Source: JBFMFH01 sp040752275
GTDB taxonomy: Bacteria; Acidobacteriota; Vicinamibacteria; Vicinamibacterales; JAKQTR01
Length of the DNA: 64,000 nucleotides
Assembly (NCBI GenBank): GCA_040752275.1
Contig: JBFMFH010000017.1
Location: 12,556 to 76,555, forward strand
Direction of reading: 5' to 3'
In this document: positions 1 through 8,293 of the stretch, one piece after another
Position numbering within the stretch: the first letter of the stretch is position 1
Layout: each line of letters starts with the position of its first letter
Program-made: the position numbers and the translations under genes
Notes under the pieces: generated by a model
The model's database searches: none
What the model was told of the DNA's origin: nothing
The model's input: only the letters and a program-made list of their open reading frames with translations

Positions 1-331
1 AGTGCTCCTCCGGCAGTGCGGACGAAAGGACCCGGGCCTTGCGTCTCCGCAGGTAGTCCACTGAGCGGTTCCGGGCCACGTGGATCAGCCACGGCACGAA
101 CTCGGCGTCATCCGGCCAGCGATCGCGCGTTTCGAACAGCCGGATGAAGATCTCCTGCGCGAGGTCCCGGGCTTCCTCCCGGTCGTTCAGGTAGCTGTAG
201 GCCAGGGCGAAGATGCGTCCCTGGGCCTGGCGGACAAACGCCTCCCACGCCAGCTCGTCGCCAGCCCGGCACCGGCCGATCAGGGGAGTCAGCGAGTCTC
301 GATCCACGCGCGCCCAATAGGAAGAACGCAT
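1..331 (-). CDS. ECF RNA polymerase sigma factor, partial (N-terminal part)
   Basis: The gene starts at ATG 331 and runs off the left edge, so only the first 110 residues are present. The visible part is sigma region 2: an acidic/hydrophobic helix with AYSYLNDREEARDLAQEIF followed by VPWLIHVARNRSVDYLRRRKA, the conserved -10 recognition and core-binding segment of group 4 (ECF) sigma factors. Region 4 lies outside the window, as would any anti-sigma gene. The family directs RNA polymerase to stress or envelope promoters; which regulon is unknown here. Family assignment is firm, subgroup is not. Confidence 0.85.
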   Translation of the reverse strand, partial: MRSSYWARVDRDSLTPLIGRCRAGDELAWEAFVRQAQGRIFALAYSYLNDREEARDLAQEIFIRLFETRDRWPDDAEFVPWLIHVARNRSVDYLRRRKARVLSSALPEEH

Positions 332-383
332 GGGCCAGCGGGCAGGTTCCCGAAAGACGGGGCCCCGATCCTGGTCCCTGTTC

Positions 384-1346
384 TCAGACCATCAGCAGCC
401 CGCCCTCCATGATCTTCCGGTCGTCGAACCAGACGGTCGGCTGCTTGACGAGGCCGTCGAGGTGGCTGGCCACGCGCACGCTGCCGCCCATCGACTTGTT
501 GTCGCCGAAGGCGATGTGGATCGTGCCCATCACCTTCTCGTCCTCGAGGATGACGCCGGTCAGGATGGCCTTGTCGTTGGTGCCGATGCCGAACTCGGCC
601 ACCGTCCGCCCGTCCTTGCCGTGCGGCGCGAGCAGTTCGACCAGCCGGTGCGCCGAGGCGCCCCCGGTGATGTCGGCCGCGTACCCGTCGTTGACCACGA
701 TGCGAATGGGCTCGTCGACCATGCCGACGCTGGCCATCGAGCCGTCGACCACGACGACGCCGTTCGACAGCCCCTCCAGTGGCGCGAGGTAGGCCTCGCC
801 CGTGGGCAGATTGCCCGACTGTCCCTTCTCGCGGAAGATGCCCGAGCTGGCGTGAGGCTCGCGCCCTTCGATGGGCATAGTGATGTCGGTCCCGGCGGGC
901 GCCGTCACACGGACGACCTTGGTGGCGCGCATCAGGTCGCACAACCGGTAGGTGCGCTCGGCGATGGCCTGATAGTCGGCGTTCATGCAACGGACCATCA
1001 CTTCTTCGGTCACGTTCGGGAGAGTTGCGATGCGGACGCCCTTGGCGCTCGCCGCGCGGCGCGAATCGGTGTGGGTGAGCGACTTGGACGTGGGACACAG
1101 GACCACATCCACCTGGGTCATCAGCCAGGCGACCTCGGCGGGTGGCTCCTCGCCGTTCGTCTGGCGAGGCGGCATCTCGATGAGCATGACTTCGTTGCCG
1201 AGGTGGCGGGCCGCCTCGTGGCAGGCGTACCCGATGGCCCGGAGGGGCGCGTCGGTCACGACGAGGACCCGCTCGCCGGGCCGGACGCCCATGCAGTCGC
1301 GGACGGCGATGAGGGCGGCGGACTGGAGTTCGGAGGAAATGGTCAT
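384..1346 (-). CDS. M29-like aminopeptidase
   Basis: A 320-residue cytoplasmic protein resembling the thermophilic M29 metallo-aminopeptidase (AmpS/AmpT) fold. The C-terminal half carries the metal-site pattern of that family: AEFGIGTN, then EDEKVMGTIHIAFGDN, then SHLDG, supplying Glu, His and Asp ligands. It is shorter than classical M29 enzymes (about 410 residues), and the same fold includes dihydroxypyridine dioxygenases (NicX), so substrate is uncertain. No signal peptide is visible. Its neighbour across a 117-bp divergent gap is a dipeptidase (pepD), which fits a role in peptide turnover. Confidence 0.7.
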   Translation of the reverse strand: MTISSELQSAALIAVRDCMGVRPGERVLVVTDAPLRAIGYACHEAARHLGNEVMLIEMPPRQTNGEEPPAEVAWLMTQVDVVLCPTSKSLTHTDSRRAASAKGVRIATLPNVTEEVMVRCMNADYQAIAERTYRLCDLMRATKVVRVTAPAGTDITMPIEGREPHASSGIFREKGQSGNLPTGEAYLAPLEGLSNGVVVVDGSMASVGMVDEPIRIVVNDGYAADITGGASAHRLVELLAPHGKDGRTVAEFGIGTNDKAILTGVILEDEKVMGTIHIAFGDNKSMGGSVRVASHLDGLVKQPTVWFDDRKIMEGGLLMV

Positions 1347-1362
1347 GGGGGGATTCTAAGCC

Positions 1363-1390
1363 GGGATTCGGGATTCGGGATTCGGGATTC
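1363..1390. repeat. Tandem 7-bp repeat, GGGATTC x4
   Basis: Four direct copies of GGGATTC lie in the short divergent gap between the M29-like gene and pepD, with an extra isolated copy at about 1350. The reverse complement of the same unit recurs at 6824-6860. They are non-coding, and any promoter in this gap must work around them. Confidence 0.85.
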
Positions 1391-1463
1391 GAGCAGCCGT
1401 GCTAGAGTCAGAGAGCCCCGCCCGTCGGACCTCGATTCGGGAGCATCTTGAAGGAGCCTCGCC

Positions 1464-2912
1464 ATGTCATCTGCGATCCAGGGACTCAAACCGGAAGGCC
1501 TGTGGCACTACTTCGCCGAACTTTCGAAGATCCCTCGCCCGTCCAAGCACGAAGAGGCCGCCGCGGCGTTCGTGGCCGACACTGCAAGGAAGCTGGGCCT
1601 CGAGTGTCTGCGTGACAAGGCCGGCAACGTAGTCGTGCGCAAGCCCGCCTCGACGGGGTTCGAGGGCAAGAAGACCATCTGTCTGCAGGGCCACCTCGAC
1701 ATGGTCCCCGAGAAGCGTCCCGACAAGCAGCACGACTTCCTCAAGGACCCGATTACGCTGGTTCGCAAGGACAACGTAATGATGGCCGACGGCACGACAC
1801 TTGGCGCCGACAACGGCGTGGCGGTCGCCACCAATCTGGCGATCATGGCCGACACGAGCCTCAGGCATGGCCCGCTCGAGTTCTTGTTCACGATTGACGA
1901 AGAGACTGGTCTGACCGGTGCCAACAGTCTGCAGCCCGGCCTGCTGCACAGCAAGACGCTGCTCAACCTCGATTCGGAAGAAGAAGGCGCGCTGTATGTC
2001 GGCTGCTCGGGCGGACGTGACACCACGGGCACCTGGAAGTTCGAGGGCGAAGCGGCTCCGGGTGGCACGGTCGGCGTCGAGTTGAAGGTCGGCGGGCTGC
2101 GCGGCGGACACTCCGGCCTCGAGATCGACAAGGGCCGCGGCAACGCCATCAAGATCATCAACCGCGTCATCATGGCCCTCGGCTCCGTTGGTGCGCGGCT
2201 GGCCCGCGTCGACGCCGGCAACAAGCGGAACGCCATCCCCCGTGATGCGGTGGCGCTGCTGTTCATCCCGAGGAAGAAGCTGGACGAGGCCATGGCTATC
2301 GTGTCGTCGATGAACGACACGGTCAAGGCCGAGCTCGCGAGCGTCGAGCCATCACTCGACGTCACCGCCGCGGCGGTGAAGGGCCGCGCCAAGGTCATGA
2401 AGAAGGCCGTCCAGAAGAGGCTCGTCACGACCATCTCGGCCATGCCGCACGGCGTGCTGAAGATGAGTGCCGACATCCCAGGCCTGGTCGAGACCTCGAC
2501 GAATCTGGCCGTCATCAACACCACCAAGAAGGACATCGTCATCCAGACGAGCCAGCGCAGCTCGGTGGCGTCCGAGATCGTCGAGGCCACCGACACGGTG
2601 AGACACGTGTTCGAGCTTGGCGGCGCCGCCGTCAGTGGCTCGTCGGGCTATCCCGGGTGGAAGCCGAATCTCGATTCGCCCATCCTGAAGACGGCGATCG
2701 CGACCTACAAGCAGCTCTACGGCAAGGAGCCCGAGGTCAAGGCTGTCCACGCCGGCCTCGAGTGCGGCATCATCGGTGAGAAGTACCCCGGGATGGACAT
2801 GGTGTCGCTCGGCCCGACGCTTGAAGGCGTCCACTCACCCGAGGAGAAGATCCATATCGACACGGTCGGCAAGTACTGGGACTTCGTGCTGGCGATTCTC
2901 AGGAACGCGTAA
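1464..2912 (+). CDS. pepD: Aminoacyl-histidine dipeptidase (M20C)
   Basis: 482 residues, the usual length for PepD, a cytosolic di-zinc dipeptidase cleaving Xaa-His and other dipeptides. Metal-site motifs appear in order: QGHLDMVPEK (His and catalytic Asp), LGADNGVAVA (bridging Asp), IDEETGLTGA (catalytic Glu and ligand) and LNLDSEEEGALYVG (Asp ligand). The lid/dimerisation domain lies roughly between residues 210 and 390, followed by the C-terminal catalytic part with AGLECGIIGEK. The ATG at 1464 is chosen because AAGGAG sits at 1451-1456. The gene appears monocistronic, with a convergent rhomboid gene 27 bp beyond its stop. Confidence 0.93.
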   Translation: MSSAIQGLKPEGLWHYFAELSKIPRPSKHEEAAAAFVADTARKLGLECLRDKAGNVVVRKPASTGFEGKKTICLQGHLDMVPEKRPDKQHDFLKDPITLVRKDNVMMADGTTLGADNGVAVATNLAIMADTSLRHGPLEFLFTIDEETGLTGANSLQPGLLHSKTLLNLDSEEEGALYVGCSGGRDTTGTWKFEGEAAPGGTVGVELKVGGLRGGHSGLEIDKGRGNAIKIINRVIMALGSVGARLARVDAGNKRNAIPRDAVALLFIPRKKLDEAMAIVSSMNDTVKAELASVEPSLDVTAAAVKGRAKVMKKAVQKRLVTTISAMPHGVLKMSADIPGLVETSTNLAVINTTKKDIVIQTSQRSSVASEIVEATDTVRHVFELGGAAVSGSSGYPGWKPNLDSPILKTAIATYKQLYGKEPEVKAVHAGLECGIIGEKYPGMDMVSLGPTLEGVHSPEEKIHIDTVGKYWDFVLAILRNA

Positions 2913-2939
2913 GAACAGGGACCGGGGGCCGTCTTCACC

Positions 2940-3803
2940 CTACGTCGCGAATAGCGACAGGCCGTGCACGATTGAGAAGACGATCGCCACGAGCGTGGCC
3001 AGGAGGCAGCCCACTGCCATCAGCATGTGGTCGAGCCGCTCGGGCTTGAGCGGATCGAGGAGGCGGCCGGCGAGCCAGCCCCCGGCAAATCCTCCAGCGT
3101 GGGCCCAGTTGTCGATGCCCGGCATGACGAGGCCGAACACGCCGAGCATCAGCGCGTACTGCAGTCCTTCGCGCCGGGCCATGCTGCTGCCCGAGCGCTG
3201 CCCGTAGTACACGAGCGCGCCGAGCAGGCCGAAGATCGGTGCCGACGCCCCGACTGTGAAGCCCGCGCCCCGAAGAAACCCGATGGGCACCCCCGCCAGC
3301 AGGACGCCCATGAGCGAGCTGGCCGCGAATCCGACGACACCCGACACGGTGTAGATGATGACCATCCGGCCCGCGCCGTATAGCTCGGCGCAGGTCGGCC
3401 CGAGGTTCCGCACCCAGAGCATGTTGAACAGGATGTGGAGCAGCCCGGCATGCAGCCACCCGGCGCTCAGCACGGTCCACCACCGGCCGTAGTTGAACAC
3501 CGGAATCGCCCCGCTCGCGCCGAACAAGAAGAGGCTCATCGTATTCGGCGAGAGGAAGCCGAACAGCCCGCCCATCCGGATGTTCGGGCCCGATGCGATC
3601 AGCGTGGCCACATACAGCCCCGCCGAGCCCAGCACGACCATCGGCACGAATCCGAAATCGTTGCCGAGGCGCCGCAGCAGCGGCGCGTACCCCCACAGGC
3701 CGGGGTTGCGCCTGCCGCAGTTGTAGCAGGTCTCGTCGTTGACGCCGACGAGGTTGCCACACGAAATGCACACGACCGAACCGCTCGTCCGACGTCCCAG
3801 CAT
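2940..3803 (-). CDS. Rhomboid-family intramembrane serine protease with N-terminal zinc ribbon
   Basis: From ATG 3803 the protein is 287 residues. It opens with a cytoplasmic zinc-ribbon-like knuckle (C12, C15, C26, C29), followed by at least six hydrophobic segments. Rhomboid signatures are present: GWLHAGLLHILFNMLWV in the second helix, GASAPIFG carrying the nucleophile serine (usually GASGAIFG) and NWAHAGGFAGG carrying the catalytic histidine. The enzyme would cleave transmembrane substrates in the inner membrane; the target is unknown. A GTG at 3902 in the same frame would add 33 basic residues, but a GAGG box just before 3803 favours the shorter form. Confidence 0.88.
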   Translation of the reverse strand: MLGRRTSGSVVCISCGNLVGVNDETCYNCGRRNPGLWGYAPLLRRLGNDFGFVPMVVLGSAGLYVATLIASGPNIRMGGLFGFLSPNTMSLFLFGASGAIPVFNYGRWWTVLSAGWLHAGLLHILFNMLWVRNLGPTCAELYGAGRMVIIYTVSGVVGFAASSLMGVLLAGVPIGFLRGAGFTVGASAPIFGLLGALVYYGQRSGSSMARREGLQYALMLGVFGLVMPGIDNWAHAGGFAGGWLAGRLLDPLKPERLDHMLMAVGCLLATLVAIVFSIVHGLSLFAT

Positions 3804-4067
3804 GTGGCGCCCTCGCCGCTCCTTCTGAGGATCCCGGCCTTCGCCCCGCTTGATGGCCCGGCGCCTCGGCGGAACCAGGGGGTTGGGAACCCCGCCTGCC
3901 ACGACGAAGTCTCGCGGCAGCGAGCCTGGTGAAGTCGGGAATCCCGTCCCCCGGCCCGAGCGCCCATGATAGCAGGCGCACTTCGTCTTGACACGGCCTC
4001 ACCCGAACCAGCAGACTTCACAGGTTCTCCCCAACCGCGTCGTGATCGACTCTTCGAGGAGCCCTGT

Positions 4068-6758
4068 ATGAAGCGACTGCTTGTCGTCCTGGCCGCCGTG
4101 GCCGTCGCATCGTGTGCGGCGGCAACGGCCAGTAAGACCCCGCCACCGGCCAAGCCGGCGACCGTCAAGCCCGCCGGCCCGACGGCAACGAACGCCGCGG
4201 CCGGACCGACTCGGCCCGCGCCATCGCCAAGCCCCGCCGCTACCCAGGCCCCGCCCGCCGGCGCGTCGCAAGCTGGCGGCGAGGGCGGCCAGCGTCCCGC
4301 CCGAGAGGAGGGCCCGCCGGAACCCAAGCCCTACGACAAGGTGATCACCAAGGACGCAACGACCGACGACGGGGTCTTCGCCGTCCACCGGATCAAAGAG
4401 AAGGTGTACTACGAGATCCCGAAGGCGGAACTCGGCAAGGCCTTCCTCTGGGTCACGCAGATCGCCCGCACGACGCTGGGCGTCGGCTACGGCGGCCAGG
4501 CGATGGGCAACCGGGTGGTGCGCTGGGAGCGCCGGGACAACCGGATTCTGCTGCGCGCCGTGTCGTACGAGGTCGTGGCCGACGCGAGCCAGCCCGTGGC
4601 CAAGGCCGTCGACGCCGCCAATGTGAGCCCCATCATCATGGCGTTCAACATCGAGACGTTCGGTAAGGACGATGCGGCCGTCATCGACGTCACGCGGCTG
4701 TTCGCGACCGAGGTGCCAGAACTGAGCGCCCGCTCGCGCCTGCGGGCGCGCGGCTTCGACGCGAGCCGCTCCTTCCTCGATCGGGTCGTCTCGTTCCCCG
4801 AGAACATCGAGGTTGAGGCCACCCACACCTACACGGCGCCGCCCGAAGCCCCGAGCGCCACGGCGCCCGCGCCGGCACCCAGCCCCTTCACCGGATCCGG
4901 CATGCGCGGCAACTCCGCCACTGTCGTGATGCACTACAGCATGGTGAAGCTGCCGGAGAAACCCATGATGCCACGCCTCCGGGACGATCGCGTGGGCTAT
5001 TTCTCCGTCAGACTGATGGACTACAGCCAGGATGAGCATCGCGCGCCGGAGCGCACGTTCATCACCCGTTGGAGGCTCGAGAAGAAGAACCCGGCGGCCG
5101 AGAAGTCAGAACCGGTCAAGCCCATCACCTACTACGTCGATCCCGCCACGCCGCAGAAGTGGGTACCGTACATGAAGAAGGGGATCGAGGACTGGCAGCC
5201 GGCGTTCGAGGAGGCCGGGTTCCTGCGAGCCATCGTCGCCGCGGAAGCTCCGGCGAACGACCCGGACTGGAGCCCCGAGGACGCCCGCTACTCGGTGATC
5301 AGGTGGCTGCCGTCGACCATCGAGAATGCGTCGGGGCCGCACGTGCACGACCCGCGCACGGGCGAGATCCTCGAGTCGGACATCCAGTTCTACCACAACG
5401 TCATGAACCTCGCCCGCGATTGGTACTTCACGCAGGTTGGTCCCCTCGACCCCCGGGCGAAGGCGCTGCCGCTCCCCGACGATCTGATGGGCGAACTCAT
5501 CCGCTACATCGTCGCGCACGAAGTCGGGCACACGCTCGGATTCCAGCACAATATGAAGGCAAGCTCCCTCTACCCCGTCGAGAAGGTCCGCGATCGCGAG
5601 TGGGTGAAGACGATGGGCCACACGCCCACGCTGATGGACTACTCGCGCTTCAACTACGTCGCGCAGCCGGAGGACGGCATCGCGCCCGCCGACCTGATCC
5701 CGAAGATTGGCCCCTATGACAAGTGGGCCACGATGTGGGGGTACAAGCCAATCCCCGGCGCCACCTCGCCTGAGGCCGAGAAGAAGACGCTCGACGAGTG
5801 GGCGCGGGCGCAGGACACGACTCCCTATCTTCGGTTCTCGACGTCCGGTCAGCGCGGCTCGGATCCCGGCGACCAGACCGAAGCGGTCGGCGACGCGGAC
5901 GCCATCACGGCAACGGGGCTCGGTATCAAGAACCTGGAGCGCGTGGCCGGCATGCTGATGCCGGCCTCGGTCCGCCCGGGCGAACCGTTCGACGATCTCG
6001 CGGAGCTGTACGACCGCCTGATCGGACAGTGGACGCTCGAGCTTAACCACGTCGTCCCGATTGTGGGCGCCTTCACGTCCCAGCAGAAGAACGGCAGCCA
6101 GCAGGGCGTCATCTATACGCCGGTCCCGCGGGATCGGCAGGCGGCGGCCGTGAGGTTCCTCAACGACAAGGCCTTTGGCACCCCTGAGTTCCTCCTCCGC
6201 ACGGAAATCCTCCGCAGGCTGGAACCGGCCGGAGTCCTCGATCGCATCCGCACCGCCCAGACACGCGTCCTCACGAATCTGATGAACCCGGCACGCTTCG
6301 CCCGGCTCATCGAGCAGGAGTCGATCGACAGGATCGACGCCTACAAGGCCGTCGAGCTCATGTCGGACGTCCGGCGCGGGGTGTGGAGCGAACTCAGCCG
6401 GCCGTCCGTCGTGATCGGTGCCACGCGCCGGAACCTGCAGCGGGCGTTCATCGACTTGATGAACGACCGCCTGAACGGGCGTGCGCCCGCGACCGATGAC
6501 GTGCGGGCGATCGTCCGGGGAGACCTGAGAGCGTTGTCGTCGGCAATTTCGGCGGCCATTGGCAAGGCCGGCGATCGGGTGACCCGGTACCACCTCGAGG
6601 ACGCGCGCGACCAGATCGCCAAGGCGCTCGATCCCAAGGTGCTGCCTCCGGCACCGGCAACGGGCACCGGCCGGCCGGGCCTGGACGAAGGGCTGGAGTG
6701 GCTGCCGGTCGGGCCGATGTTGTGCTGGCCGGACTACGCGATACGGGTGCGGAGGTAG
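4068..6758 (+). CDS. Zinc-dependent metalloprotease lipoprotein (DUF5117/M54-like)
   Basis: An 896-residue exported protein. ATG 4068 follows a GAGGAG box and begins a lipoprotein signal, MKRLLVVLAAVAVASC, whose lipobox (VASC) predicts lipid attachment and envelope location. A Pro/Ala-rich linker follows to about residue 85. The DUF5117-type domain comes next, then the metzincin-type site HEVGHTLGFQHN with His484, His488 and His494 and Glu485 as catalytic base. The C-terminal 250 residues are a helical extension typical of this family. Large envelope metalloproteases of this type are common in Acidobacteriota and Bacteroidota; the substrate is unknown. The coding frame begins earlier, at 3966, but without a signal sequence. 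Confidence 0.88.
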   Translation: MKRLLVVLAAVAVASCAAATASKTPPPAKPATVKPAGPTATNAAAGPTRPAPSPSPAATQAPPAGASQAGGEGGQRPAREEGPPEPKPYDKVITKDATTDDGVFAVHRIKEKVYYEIPKAELGKAFLWVTQIARTTLGVGYGGQAMGNRVVRWERRDNRILLRAVSYEVVADASQPVAKAVDAANVSPIIMAFNIETFGKDDAAVIDVTRLFATEVPELSARSRLRARGFDASRSFLDRVVSFPENIEVEATHTYTAPPEAPSATAPAPAPSPFTGSGMRGNSATVVMHYSMVKLPEKPMMPRLRDDRVGYFSVRLMDYSQDEHRAPERTFITRWRLEKKNPAAEKSEPVKPITYYVDPATPQKWVPYMKKGIEDWQPAFEEAGFLRAIVAAEAPANDPDWSPEDARYSVIRWLPSTIENASGPHVHDPRTGEILESDIQFYHNVMNLARDWYFTQVGPLDPRAKALPLPDDLMGELIRYIVAHEVGHTLGFQHNMKASSLYPVEKVRDREWVKTMGHTPTLMDYSRFNYVAQPEDGIAPADLIPKIGPYDKWATMWGYKPIPGATSPEAEKKTLDEWARAQDTTPYLRFSTSGQRGSDPGDQTEAVGDADAITATGLGIKNLERVAGMLMPASVRPGEPFDDLAELYDRLIGQWTLELNHVVPIVGAFTSQQKNGSQQGVIYTPVPRDRQAAAVRFLNDKAFGTPEFLLRTEILRRLEPAGVLDRIRTAQTRVLTNLMNPARFARLIEQESIDRIDAYKAVELMSDVRRGVWSELSRPSVVIGATRRNLQRAFIDLMNDRLNGRAPATDDVRAIVRGDLRALSSAISAAIGKAGDRVTRYHLEDARDQIAKALDPKVLPPAPATGTGRPGLDEGLEWLPVGPMLCWPDYAIRVRR

Positions 6759-6823
6759 ATCGGCACGGCGGTCATCCCGGGCCTGACCGTCTCGGGGCTT
6801 CGCGGGCCGTCTGGAGCCACATC

Positions 6824-6862
6824 CCGAACCCCGAATCCCGAATCCCGAATCCCGAATCCCGG
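6824..6862. repeat. Tandem 7-bp repeat, GAATCCC x4
   Basis: Four perfect GAATCCC units plus one degenerate copy (GAACCCC), the reverse complement of the GGGATTC array at 1363-1390. They fill most of the gap between the convergent metalloprotease and outer-membrane genes. No hairpin terminator is evident beside them. Confidence 0.85.
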
Positions 6863-6867
6863 AGGCG

Positions 6868-8199
6868 TCAGTAGTAGATGACCATCCCCCCGCCGCCCGA
6901 ACTGCCGAAGCGCGGGTTCACGATGTTGTTGTAGATGGATCCGAACGTGTACGACACGCCGAAGTAGAAGGAGTAGTCGTACGACGTCGCCAGTTGGCGC
7001 TGGCGCACGAGGATCTGCTCGGTGGACGCCTCGCCCTTCGGCAGGTTGATCTGATCACGAATCCAGGACGCCCCCGCCCCGAAGTTGAGCGACAGGCCCT
7101 TCTTGATCCGCAGATCGATCATCCCGTACGACTGGACCCGGTACTTGCTCGGCTGCGAGAGGTACTGGGAGAGATCGACACTCGCGCTGACCTGCCCCCA
7201 GGGCTGCCGCGCCTCGACATCGGTGCCGAGCGTGTGCACCACCAGCGTTTCCGAGGCCTTGTCGTACAGGGTGACTTCGAAGTAGTCGACAGACGTGACG
7301 CCGAGTCCGTACTGGACCGTCCACGACCGGCGCGTGGATTCGGTGTACGGGAACACGTTGTACTCGATGGCCGGCGCGGCGTGCAGCGAGACCCTCCTGT
7401 TCGAATACGTCGACGAGTTGACCGACGCGCGGGCACCGAGCGACCAGTGAGGGGTCAGACTCCTCACCACCAGGCCGCTCGCACTCGAGTCGCGTGAGAT
7501 GCTCGTGTAGATGTAGCCATCGCCCAGGTCGTAGGAGCTCTCGCGGTACGACGCACTTCCCGAGAGGCTGACCTTCCACGCGTCGGTCACGCGGTTGGCC
7601 GATACGCCTCCAGAGAAGGACATGCGCGTGGACGCCCGCTCGCCGCTCATGCTGCCGTTGCCGCGGATGCGGAAGACCCAGAAGTCCCAAGGATCGTGTT
7701 TCGGCGCCTGGGGGACCGACGGGCCAGTCGACGCCGTCGAGACTCGCAGTGTCTCGCCTTCGCTGGAGTGGGCGACATAGCGCGTGAGGCCCACCTTCAT
7801 TCTCTGGACGAGCGTACCCCGCACCGCGTCCGACGGTGCGTTGGGCGCCACGATGGCAACGAGCGTGTCGTTGACCCGGTCGAACGCCCCCCGTCCGATG
7901 AACGCGAGGGTCACTTCGCTACCACCTGCACCGGTGGACTGACCCGTGATCAGAATGTGGACGTCCGCGGCCTCGCGGTCGCGAACGTGGTCCACGAAGG
8001 TGAGGTTCGTCCGGAAGTAGTCGGAATCACACTGCCAGAAGCCGCTGCAGTCGATGAAGACCTTGACCCGCCCGTCGACCTGCTGCACCCGCGGGACTTC
8101 GGGCGGTGGCGGTGGAGGTGGCGGCGGCTGAGCTGCCACGATCACCGGCCAGACCGCCACGCACAAGACGACCGACACGACCCCCCACGGTTTCGTCAT
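6868..8199 (-). CDS. Exported protein with predicted outer-membrane beta-barrel, unknown function
   Basis: 443 residues. A signal peptide (MTKPWGVVSVVLCVAVWPVIVAAQ) is followed by a run of nine prolines and a soluble domain of about 120 residues containing FIDCSGFWQCDSDYF, with two cysteines that could form a disulfide. The remaining 260 residues alternate polar and hydrophobic residues in strand-length blocks with frequent aromatic ends (SASYRESSYDLGDGYIYTS, SYDYSFYFGVSYTFGS), as in transmembrane barrels. I do not recognise the family; the N-terminal half resembles the periplasmic part of other barrel proteins. GGGAGG precedes ATG 8199. It may share a transcript with the upstream DUF5916 gene, 94 bp away. 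Confidence 0.75.
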   Translation of the reverse strand: MTKPWGVVSVVLCVAVWPVIVAAQPPPPPPPPPEVPRVQQVDGRVKVFIDCSGFWQCDSDYFRTNLTFVDHVRDREAADVHILITGQSTGAGGSEVTLAFIGRGAFDRVNDTLVAIVAPNAPSDAVRGTLVQRMKVGLTRYVAHSSEGETLRVSTASTGPSVPQAPKHDPWDFWVFRIRGNGSMSGERASTRMSFSGGVSANRVTDAWKVSLSGSASYRESSYDLGDGYIYTSISRDSSASGLVVRSLTPHWSLGARASVNSSTYSNRRVSLHAAPAIEYNVFPYTESTRRSWTVQYGLGVTSVDYFEVTLYDKASETLVVHTLGTDVEARQPWGQVSASVDLSQYLSQPSKYRVQSYGMIDLRIKKGLSLNFGAGASWIRDQINLPKGEASTEQILVRQRQLATSYDYSFYFGVSYTFGSIYNNIVNPRFGSSGGGGMVIYY

Positions 8200-8293
8200 G
8201 CAGGCCTCCCTCCCGAATCCTGCTGCGATTGAGACAGGCGGGGGCGAGTCTCGTTCAGCTTAGACGATGTCTGGCACCGCCCGGTTGGGAAAT